From Acidobacteriota bacterium (lineage in GTDB: Bacteria; Acidobacteriota; Terriglobia; UBA7540), in assembly GCA_021827255.1 (NCBI GenBank), contig JAKAWO010000016.1, positions 1-19,231 of the forward strand: a stretch of DNA of 19,231 bases, given 5' to 3'. The notes beneath the pieces are model-generated. The model was not told the DNA's origin, did no database searches, and worked only from the letters and a program-made list of their open reading frames with translations. A program made the position numbers and the translations under genes. The stretch's first letter is position 1. Every line of letters begins with the position of its first letter. Positions 13,089-19,231 of this stretch are shown one piece after another.

Positions 13089-14336
13089 TTGCGCATCGCG
13101 GTCTTCACGGAGAGGTTCCTGCCGAAAATAGATGGCATCGTCACACGGCTCAGCCAAACGATCCGTCACCTGCGCGAATCGGGCCACGCCGTGCTTGTCA
13201 TCGCTCCCGAGGGCGTGGCCGATTTCGAAGGCACCCCCGTCCACGGGGTGCCGGGCTTCAGGTTTCCACTCTACCCGGATCAACTCCTAGCGATTCCAAG
13301 ACCTTCTATTGGAAGGGCCTTGGCGGCATTCCAGCCCGACCTAATCCATGCGGTCAATCCGGCGGTGCTCGGAATCTCCGGCTTTTACTACAGCTCTTCG
13401 CGCGGGGTGCCTCTGGTCGTTTCCTACCACACCCACTTGCCAAAGTATCTCCACTATTACGGCATAGGCCGCCTGGAACGGCTGATGTGGTGGGGTATTA
13501 AGGCAGGGTACAACCGAGCTGACCTTACACTCGCCACATCCCGCGCCGCGCAAATTGAACTTCAAGAACGAGGGATTCGACGAGTCGAGCTATGGCGGCG
13601 CGGAGTGGATACGCAGCTTTTCCATCCGCAGCGCGCGTCCCAACAAATGCGCGCCCGGCTCTCGCAAGGGCATCCAGAGAATAAGCTGCTCCTATATGTG
13701 GGCAGATTGTCGGCGGAGAAGGAAGTGGAACAGTGCCGATCGGTTCTGGCGTGCTTGCCCGGAACGCGACTGGCGCTCGTCGGGGGCGGCCCGCATCGCC
13801 GCAAGCTGGAAGAGTACTTTGCCGGCACTCCCACGCACTTTGCAGGTTACCTCGAAGGAGCGGAGCTGGCCGCGGCCTTCGCTTCCGCCGACGTCTTTTT
13901 CTTGCCTTCGCGCACGGAAACCTTGGGACTGGTATTGCTGGAAGCGATGGCTTCCGGATGCCCGGTGGTGGCGGCGGCCGCCGGAGGGATTTTGGACATC
14001 GTGAAAAACGGGGTCACCGGCCACCTCTACGACCCTGGGAATCCGATGGGGGCAATTCCCGCGATCCGCCAAGTGTTGTGGGATTCGACGCACCGCGAGA
14101 GCGTGCGCCGCCGGGCCCGCCTGGACGCCGAACAGTGGAGCTGGGCCGCCGCCACTCAGCAACTCGAGCGGTTTTACCGCGAGGTTATCCGACGAGATCA
14201 GGAACTGCCGCAGGAAATCGCAGCGCAGAGCGCGCCGGGCACTCCAGTCGAGCAGGTCTGCGACACTCTCCAAATTTCACGCGCCACTCACCGCCGGCTC
14301 ACGCGCCCACAGGCAGCAAACCGTGGACGCCCTTGA
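13089..14336 (+). CDS. sqdX: GT4 glycosyltransferase, SQD2/SqdX-like (probable sulfoquinovosyltransferase)
   Basis: This is a 415-residue retaining GT-B glycosyltransferase. The acceptor half has RIAVFTERFLPKIDGIVTRL, SYHTHLPKYLHYYG and RADLTLATS. The donor half has ELWRRGVDTQLFHP, LLLYVGRLSAEKEVEQ, GGGPHRRKLEEYFAG, the EX7E region FLPSRTETLGLVLLEAMASG and a PVVAAAAGGILDIV loop. By memory these match plant SQD2 and bacterial SqdX along the length (MRARLSQGHPE and FAGYLEGAELAAAFASADVF are close), better than generic GT4 enzymes. SQD2/SqdX move sulfoquinovose from UDP-sulfoquinovose to diacylglycerol at the inner membrane. The gene for the donor-making enzyme lies 1.2 kb away, on the other strand. 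MgtA-type mannosyltransferases are the main alternative. The TTG at 13089 has AGGAA 6 nt upstream; TTG at 13032 or 12909 would give longer forms. Confidence 0.78.
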   Translation: MRIAVFTERFLPKIDGIVTRLSQTIRHLRESGHAVLVIAPEGVADFEGTPVHGVPGFRFPLYPDQLLAIPRPSIGRALAAFQPDLIHAVNPAVLGISGFYYSSSRGVPLVVSYHTHLPKYLHYYGIGRLERLMWWGIKAGYNRADLTLATSRAAQIELQERGIRRVELWRRGVDTQLFHPQRASQQMRARLSQGHPENKLLLYVGRLSAEKEVEQCRSVLACLPGTRLALVGGGPHRRKLEEYFAGTPTHFAGYLEGAELAAAFASADVFFLPSRTETLGLVLLEAMASGCPVVAAAAGGILDIVKNGVTGHLYDPGNPMGAIPAIRQVLWDSTHRESVRRRARLDAEQWSWAAATQQLERFYREVIRRDQELPQEIAAQSAPGTPVEQVCDTLQISRATHRRLTRPQAANRGRP

Positions 14337-14342
14337 CAGGCC

Positions 14343-14384
14343 CCGCGCTGCTCAATTGATTTTCAAAAACCACAGCGCGGTTTT
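14343..14384 (+). terminator. terminator between the convergent glycosyltransferase and radical SAM genes
   Basis: CCGCGCTG (14343-14350) and CAGCGCGG (14373-14380) form a perfect 8-bp stem with a 22-nt loop that can itself fold (TTGA-ttt-TCAA), followed by TTTT. It starts 6 bp past the stop of the rightward gene and lies over the last codons of the leftward radical SAM gene. It serves the rightward transcript; no T-run is present for the other direction. Confidence 0.5.
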
Positions 14385-15485
14385 CCTGAAGAAGCGGCCG
14401 CTGAGGGCGGCAGGCGAAGGCAGGAAGAGAGCGCGCAGAACTCGGATGGAAACGGGGCGGGGCGGCGCCGCGCCGTCCGCGTCCCGGATTGGAAATAGCT
14501 GCTCGAGTGTTTGTCTGGGATTTTCCCGCAGGCGATCGAACAGCGCCACGCGATGAACACAGAAGATCGTGCAATAGGGGGCACAAGGCTTTAGGGTTTT
14601 GGATTCTCGCTCGATGTCTTCCCGCGTGTAGCGGGAAAGCGGGATCGCGGGATAGCCGCGTTGCGCCATGCAATAGTGAACCAGCCCGTCTTCGCAGATA
14701 TAAAGGTGGCGTCCTCCGGCCGGGCAATGCCAGTCGTTGGGCAACCCGCGGGCCAAATTCTTTCGCCAGGGATTGAGGCGGGCAAAAGAGAGAAAAGTTT
14801 TTGACAGGCTCTCAATCTCTTCGATCACTTTCTGCTGTTCGGCGTTCAACGGGCGTAGGCGCCCCGAGTTGTCGTGAACGATTCCTGCCGTGCTGGTGAG
14901 ACCCAGTTCGGTTGCGCGGCGGGCGATCTGGAGGGCGTCCTCGGGGTGCTCGGTGCAGGCCCCGACGACGGAGTGGATGCTCACTTCAAATTCTGCAAAC
15001 TGCGCGAGCCAGCAGAGCTTGGGGTCGAGAACCTTCAGACTTTTCTTCGAGACATCGTCGGGACGAACGTTGTCCACGCTGATCTGCATGCGATCGAGGC
15101 CGGCGCGGTTCAGCCGCCGGATTCGGTCTGGCGTGAGTAAATAGCCGTTGGTCACGAGGATGGCGATGAGGCCGTGATGGCGTATCCGCCGGATGACATC
15201 CTCGAGCTCGGGATGGAGCAGCGGCTCGCCGCCGGTGAGGGTGATGACGGTTGTGCCGAGCGCCGCCAGCCGGTCGATGCGCTGGAGCAACTCAGCGGTC
15301 CGAACCGGCTGGGAGACGTCATCAAATTCATTGCAGTAAGTACACGCCAGGTTGCAGCGGCGAGTCACCACCACGTGGGCGAGCACCGGATGGGCGGGCG
15401 CCTTCAGTGCCAAGGCCACCATGCGGGCCTCGCGGTACATGCGATGCCACCGCTTAGCGGCACGGCGAAGAGAGACCCTCGGCAT
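14352..15485 (-). CDS. radical SAM protein with SPASM-like C-terminus
   Basis: This 377-residue enzyme cleaves S-adenosylmethionine at a 4Fe-4S cluster. The cluster motif RRCNLACTYC supplies Cys44, Cys48 and Cys51; LTGGEPLL (83-90) is the SAM amino-group motif, and ILVTNGYLL (109-117) and MQISVDN (133-139) complete the barrel. The C-terminus has further cysteines at 254, 264, 272, 301, 305 and 309. WHCPAGGRHLYICEDGLVHYC fits the first half of a SPASM/twitch domain; the second half, CAPYCTIFC, is shortened. MoaA/PqqE-type enzymes of this build act on peptides, sugars or cofactors, and the substrate is unknown. The ATG at 15485 is chosen because GGAGG lies 9 nt before it; the open frame extends 69 codons further upstream with no such signal. 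It starts 55 bp after sqdB on the same strand and is very likely co-transcribed. Confidence 0.85.
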   Translation of the reverse strand: MPRVSLRRAAKRWHRMYREARMVALALKAPAHPVLAHVVVTRRCNLACTYCNEFDDVSQPVRTAELLQRIDRLAALGTTVITLTGGEPLLHPELEDVIRRIRHHGLIAILVTNGYLLTPDRIRRLNRAGLDRMQISVDNVRPDDVSKKSLKVLDPKLCWLAQFAEFEVSIHSVVGACTEHPEDALQIARRATELGLTSTAGIVHDNSGRLRPLNAEQQKVIEEIESLSKTFLSFARLNPWRKNLARGLPNDWHCPAGGRHLYICEDGLVHYCMAQRGYPAIPLSRYTREDIERESKTLKPCAPYCTIFCVHRVALFDRLRENPRQTLEQLFPIRDADGAAPPRPVSIRVLRALFLPSPAALSGRFFRKTALWFLKIN

Positions 15486-15540
15486 GCGAGCTGTCCTCCA
15501 GAATGAAGATACACCCTCTACGGGGTCGCGCGGACGAAAT

Positions 15541-16776
15541 TCATGGCAACGAATCGCGCGAGAATCCATGCGAGGGAACCGGCGCGGCGGCCGTCGCGCT
15601 CGCCGGTTGGTTGCGTTCGTTCCGGGCTTGGCGCCAGTTGACCTTCGGCAGGATGAGGGATGGATCAATTCGGTCCCGATATCGGACGGCAATGTTCATC
15701 AATGAATCCAGCAGCGAGTCGGAAAGAAGATGAGACTTCAAGCCCAGCTCCATCAGTTTGGAATGTTTCGCGTTGTAATAGTGCTCCTCCGCCTCAACTC
15801 GGGGATCGGGGAGGTGATCCACCGCGACGCGCAATCCCATCTTTCGTCCTGCCAGTTGCACCAGGGATGCCAGTTCCCTCACCGAAAATTGCTCGGTGAA
15901 TTGATTGAACACGCGATACTCACCGGGCTCAGCGGGGTGGAGGCAGGCTAACTCAACGCACCGCACTGTGTCCCGGAGGTCCAAAAACCCGCGCGTTTGA
16001 CCGCCGCGCCCATAAATGGTGAGCGGATGGCCGATGGCGGCTTGGGCGCAAAAGCGATTCAAAACGGTGCCGAAGATTTCATCGTAATCAAATCGGTTGA
16101 TCAACGCCTCGTCGAGCTCCACTTCGTCGGTTGCTGTTCCATAGACCACGCCCTGATTCAGATCGGTGCCACGAAGGTTCCAGACCTTGCAAGTAAACAT
16201 GATGTTGTGGCTGTCGTGGACTTTGGAAAGATGATAGAACGAGCCCGGCTGTTTGGGGAAAGGCAGCACATCTTTTCGACCGTTATGCTCGATCTGGATA
16301 TACCCCTCTTCGATGTCAATATTCGGCGTGCCATACTCCCCCATCGTGCCCAGCTTCACCAAGTGGCACTCGGGCTGGAGCTCCCGGATCGCAAACAGCA
16401 GATTGAGCGTCCCAATGACGTTATTGACCTGGGTCAAAACGGCGTGCTGTCGGTCAATCATCGAGAAGGGCGCCGAGCGCTGCTCGGCAAAATGAATCAC
16501 GGCCTCGGGCTCGATCCGCTCGATCGTCGCCGAGAGAAAGTCGTAGTCGGTCACATCTCCCACAAAAAACTCAATGGTGTTGCCGGTGAGGTCTTGCCAG
16601 ACGCGCAGCCTTTCGGCAAGCGGGCGAATTGGGGTCAGCGTCTGGACTCCCAGATCGTCGTCCCATTGGCGGCGGACGAGGCTATCCACGATGGCCACGC
16701 GGTGACCTCTGGCCGAAAGGTGCAAGGCCGTCGCCCAACCGCAGTATCCATCCCCACCCAGCACGGCGATTTTCAT
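15541..16776 (-). CDS. sqdB: UDP-sulfoquinovose synthase
   Basis: This 411-residue short-chain dehydrogenase/reductase makes UDP-sulfoquinovose from UDP-glucose and sulfite with bound NAD+. Identity is very clear. GGDGYCGWATALHL (7-20) is the NAD motif. HFAEQRSAPFSMIDR (95-109), HLVKLGTMGEYGTPNIDIEE (138-157) with Thr144, and FYHLSKVHDSHN (180-191) with catalytic Tyr181 and Lys185 follow. DLNQGVVYG, YGRGGQTRGFLDLRDTV, VFNQFTEQFSV, PRVEAEEHYYNAKHSKLMEL and LSDSLLDSLMN complete the match to plant SQD1. Length agrees with the mature plant and cyanobacterial enzymes. The ATG at 16776 has GGAGG 4 nt upstream; an upstream ATG at 16860 would add 28 residues without merit. The product feeds the SQD2-like transferase or, as with archaeal Agl3, a glycan. 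It is followed by the radical SAM gene. Confidence 0.96.
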   Translation of the reverse strand: MKIAVLGGDGYCGWATALHLSARGHRVAIVDSLVRRQWDDDLGVQTLTPIRPLAERLRVWQDLTGNTIEFFVGDVTDYDFLSATIERIEPEAVIHFAEQRSAPFSMIDRQHAVLTQVNNVIGTLNLLFAIRELQPECHLVKLGTMGEYGTPNIDIEEGYIQIEHNGRKDVLPFPKQPGSFYHLSKVHDSHNIMFTCKVWNLRGTDLNQGVVYGTATDEVELDEALINRFDYDEIFGTVLNRFCAQAAIGHPLTIYGRGGQTRGFLDLRDTVRCVELACLHPAEPGEYRVFNQFTEQFSVRELASLVQLAGRKMGLRVAVDHLPDPRVEAEEHYYNAKHSKLMELGLKSHLLSDSLLDSLMNIAVRYRDRIDPSLILPKVNWRQARNERNQPASATAAAPVPSHGFSRDSLP

Positions 16777-16964
16777 TTTTCCTCCGGGATCATGCAATCG
16801 CCGCGCGACAAGGTCTAGAGTCCGTCCAGGCTTACGCTTGCCAGTGAGCGCAAACGGCAATCACAGATGGAGCCTCGAAAACCAGTAAGACGCTCTAACA
16901 CCGAACAGTGGTTGTATCCCGCCGGCCGAAAATTGAACCTTCTCCTTGCGCCCCATTCCGTTGC

Positions 16965-18029
16965 CTAACCGGAGCGGCGCGACGACAGGCTTACGGCGGC
17001 TTCCGCGTGGCCAGCCTTGCCCATGGCGGCAAAATCGCCTTTTGCCTCAACGGCGCAGGGTCCTACGCCCCGAAGATAAAGGAACAGCCCAAATCCGCTC
17101 ATGAGCACGGTCCAAATCCTCCAGCACAGCATCGCTTCCGCACCGCCGCTCAGGCGAGCGAGTTTGAAAAGCGTCTGGAACGCCGCTTCGCCGACTCCAA
17201 GCCCGCCGGGAGTAAACGGAAGACCGTTGGCGATCTGACCGATGGGGACAATCAGGAGGATCCTCCAAGACAAGCTGGCTGGGTTCACAGCCAACAGCGC
17301 CAAGGCGATGACACCCATAATGGAAAGATTGGCCAGCAGCGAGAGGCCAAGCGCGGACCACAGCGTCGCCGGACACTGCCGGTATGCCCCGATCATTTCC
17401 ACCATCCGCAAGGCGAAATTCCGCAGCCTCGAAAAATGGATGGCCCCTGCGAGACGATGGACGAATGATTGGAGCAACAAGCACGCCAGGAGCGTGACCA
17501 ATAACAAAGATGCGGATGCGGCAGAGAAGATCAGCAGCAGTTGCAGTGTGGGCACGCGAGCAATGAGTTGAGCGAACAACAGGGCGAACAGTAAGGGCAA
17601 AGTGAGGAGCGAGAATAGGCCGATGGCTCGGTCGAGAATCAACAGGGTCGCCACCTGAATCCTCCGGCCTTCGTTTTCCCGCGTGGCGTAGAACACTTTC
17701 GCCGCGTCTCCCCCCGCGACCCCCGGCAGGAATGTGCCGAAGAACAGGCCCAGGAGCGTTAATCGCAAAGCCGTCCTCAGAGGCAGCTTAAGGCCCTGGG
17801 GGGGAAACAACGAGGAAAGTCGCACGGAGATCAACGTGATATGGAGCAGGATGAGCGCGCAAGCGGCCACCGTCAAAGGCCAACGGGTCAAAAGATGATT
17901 AAGGGTGCTAAAGCGGATAAAGCCGGACTTCGCCAGATATATGAGCAGTCCAACGCCGATCGCTAGCCGCATCATGGCGAGCAGCGTTCGACGCACAGAC
18001 TTTACGCGGGAAGTTTCTTTCTGACCCAT
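16965..18029 (-). CDS. LPG-synthase-TM / UPF0104 membrane protein
   Basis: This 354-residue integral membrane protein has about eight hydrophobic segments. It carries the two family signatures FFGTFLPGVAGGDAAKVFYA (96-115) and NGLPFTPGGLGVGEAAFQTL (268-287). The same membrane module forms the flippase half of MprF, and stand-alone members such as archaeal AglD and hopanoid-linked HpnL act with lipid or lipid-linked sugar pathways. The MprF catalytic half is absent, so it is not a lysyl-transferase. The ATG at 18029 is used; GTG at 18050 would add seven residues, and neither has a strong ribosome binding site. It lies 188 bp before sqdB on the same strand. A role in moving a glycolipid across or within the membrane would fit, but this is inference from family and place. 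Confidence 0.82.
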   Translation of the reverse strand: MGQKETSRVKSVRRTLLAMMRLAIGVGLLIYLAKSGFIRFSTLNHLLTRWPLTVAACALILLHITLISVRLSSLFPPQGLKLPLRTALRLTLLGLFFGTFLPGVAGGDAAKVFYATRENEGRRIQVATLLILDRAIGLFSLLTLPLLFALLFAQLIARVPTLQLLLIFSAASASLLLVTLLACLLLQSFVHRLAGAIHFSRLRNFALRMVEMIGAYRQCPATLWSALGLSLLANLSIMGVIALALLAVNPASLSWRILLIVPIGQIANGLPFTPGGLGVGEAAFQTLFKLARLSGGAEAMLCWRIWTVLMSGFGLFLYLRGVGPCAVEAKGDFAAMGKAGHAEAAVSLSSRRSG

Positions 18030-18205
18030 GGAAGGATTAGGGGAAAGCACGATGATCCACTTTTCCTGGACGAAGGCGTGAACTGTCCCATTTTATCGGG
18101 CTTAAGTACCCTTTCTACCTGCTCCAGAATCGCCGCAGTGCGCGCCCTTCAGAACCGCATCGTATCACGAACCTGTTACGAGGGAAAACGTGCTCCCTGC
18201 GTGGG

Positions 18206-18234
18206 TTGACGGGGCGCCTCGGGCCTGCTAAATT
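18206..18234 (+). promoter_or_regulatory. sigma-70-type promoter for the ABC permease
   Basis: TTGACG (18206-18211) and TAAATT (18229-18234) are separated by exactly 17 bp; each differs from consensus by one base or two. It points to the permease gene but would leave a leader of about 360 nt. Confidence 0.5.
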
Positions 18235-18241
18235 CGAGATC

Positions 18242-18598
18242 TGTAGAGTCAAATGAGGCGAAAAGCCTTTCTCGCCGCAAGCGGAACCAGTAGGCCGTTA
18301 ATGTCAAGCCTTGGTTTTGCGAATAGCAGGAGCCATCCGACGTGCACCGTTTATTTTCCGACTGCCATCACCAAAGCCCGCGCTCACCGCTTCCGCCGCA
18401 GGCCAAGCCATGGGGCGGGGCGGTTGGGGTGACAAGACTCATACCCTCGAGGCCATTATGGACCTTGACTCGCGGAGGACGCAAAGGTCGAGAAGGCGAG
18501 GCTCAACCCAATGATCGAGCCTGAAGAATTCGCACGGGCAAAATCTGAGAGCGCGACCGCTAGCGAGTTCGAGGAGAAGAAATCCGGGGAGGAACGCC
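18242..18598 (+). other. long untranslated leader or intergenic stretch before the permease
   Basis: No gene is convincing here; a 67-residue frame (18311-18514) is Arg-rich with no ribosome binding site. Small hairpins such as AGGC-gaaaa-GCCT near 18256 and CCGC-aa-GCGG near 18280 are present, but I cannot match a known riboswitch. The run CGCGGAGGACGCAAAGG (18472-18488) resembles short intergenic repeats I associate with related genomes; only one copy is in the window, so a repeat cannot be shown. Confidence 0.3.
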
Positions 18599-19231
18599 TT
18601 GGTCCGTAGGATGATCTTCCAGAATGTCATCCACCGACCCATCCGAACCATGGTGAGCGTGCTCGGTATCGCCGTCGAGGTCGGGATGGTGATGTTAGTG
18701 GTGGGCCTAACGCACGGCATGCTGCGCGCTTCCGCCAAGCGGATTGGCGGGCTGGGCGCCGACGTGATGGTGGAACCGCCCAACGCTTCCATATTCATGG
18801 GCTTGACGAGCGCGCCCATGCCCATCAAGCTGGGCGACTATTTTGGCCGGCTCGAGCACGTTCGGGCGGTGACGCCGGTCATTTTCCAATTCACCACCGC
18901 TGGCGCGAGGCTGATCTGGGGCATTGATCCGAAGAGCTGGAACCGCGTCACAGGCGGGTTTGTCTATCTGCAGGGCGGAGCGTTGGCCGCTCCTTACGAC
19001 ATTCTGGTGGATAACTACTACGCCCGGCAGGACCACATCAAGGTGGGCCAGACGTTGAACCTGCTAAATCACGACTTCCGCGTGGTCGGGATTGTGGAGC
19101 ATGGCAAAGGATCGCGCCTTTTTATTCCCATCGAGACAGCTGAGCATCTGGCCGGACAGCGGGCAAGAGCGTCCGTTTTCTTTATTAAATGCACCAGCCC
19201 CGGCTACACTGCTGACGTGGTCAGCGAAATC
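18599..19231 (+). CDS. MacB/FtsX-type ABC transporter permease (3' end off the window)
   Basis: The visible 211 residues start with FQNVIHRPIRTMVSVLGIAV and one membrane segment (about 18-40). An extracytoplasmic MacB-like core domain follows, with DILVDNYYARQDHIKVGQTL (about 139-158), NHDFRVVGIVEHGKGSRLF and IPIETAEHLAG. This is the N-terminal half of a type VII ABC permease, in which the periplasmic domain passes motion from ATP hydrolysis to lipids, peptides or drugs. The remaining membrane segments and the ATPase gene would lie past the right edge. The start is TTG at 18599 because GGGGAGG (18586-18592) lies 6 nt before it; the ATG at 18611 is too far from that site. Substrate cannot be judged. 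Confidence 0.88.
   Translation, partial: MVRRMIFQNVIHRPIRTMVSVLGIAVEVGMVMLVVGLTHGMLRASAKRIGGLGADVMVEPPNASIFMGLTSAPMPIKLGDYFGRLEHVRAVTPVIFQFTTAGARLIWGIDPKSWNRVTGGFVYLQGGALAAPYDILVDNYYARQDHIKVGQTLNLLNHDFRVVGIVEHGKGSRLFIPIETAEHLAGQRARASVFFIKCTSPGYTADVVSEI

Noticed and set aside
15486..15692. N-terminal extension of the radical SAM protein
   Set aside because: The extra 69 codons overlap the 3' end of sqdB, are Arg/Pro-rich, and lack the GGAGG site found before 15485.
16965..18029. MprF lysyl-phosphatidylglycerol synthase
   Set aside because: Only the membrane module is present; the C-terminal aminoacyl-transfer domain is missing.

Overview
The window is a GC-rich stretch of bacterial chromosome in which nearly all of the sequence is coding and genes lie on both strands. 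I read it as an Acidobacteriota-type soil bacterium. This is inferred from gene content (a gene remnant of a kind I associate with Acidobacteria, a HipA-like/DUF3037 pair, Lys-rich tails) and codon style; there is no rRNA or other marker to prove it. I see no tRNA, rRNA, CRISPR array, transposase or phage gene. Several genes appear to start at TTG behind a good ribosome binding site.

Left part (1-4,445). argC (arginine biosynthesis, minus strand, cut by the left edge) has a clear sigma-70 promoter and a symmetric AT-rich site next to its start. It diverges from an AI-2E/PerM-family membrane protein. A small exported or anchored peptide follows, then a two-gene unit: a YtrA-type GntR repressor overlapping, by ATGA, a DUF1648/DUF5808 membrane protein. 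A near-perfect -35 and an 8-bp palindrome lie just before the regulator.

Middle part (4,446-11,134). A headless and tailless gene remnant meets the 3' end of a minus-strand operon: a 896-residue TPR protein, a small membrane protein, and thiE. Divergent from it is a small protein with an acidic head and a histone-H1-like Lys/Ala/Pro tail. Next is a tightly linked pair: a HipA-like kinase-fold protein and a DUF3037 protein.

Right part (11,135-18,029) is the most interesting. A PHP-type metallo-phosphoesterase and an SQD2/SqdX-like GT4 glycosyltransferase run rightward. They meet, tail to tail, a leftward run of an LPG-synthase-TM/UPF0104 membrane protein, an unmistakable UDP-sulfoquinovose synthase (SqdB/SQD1), and a radical SAM protein with a SPASM-like cysteine set. 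SqdB makes UDP-sulfoquinovose from UDP-glucose and sulfite; the GT4 enzyme is a good candidate to move sulfoquinovose onto diacylglycerol, giving sulfolipid (SQDG). No photosynthesis gene is in view. The radical SAM, PHP and UPF0104 genes could be an accessory set that modifies, processes or moves a sulfo-sugar product. That extension is inference.

The right edge holds the start of a MacB/FtsX-type ABC permease behind a long leader with a good sigma-70 promoter.
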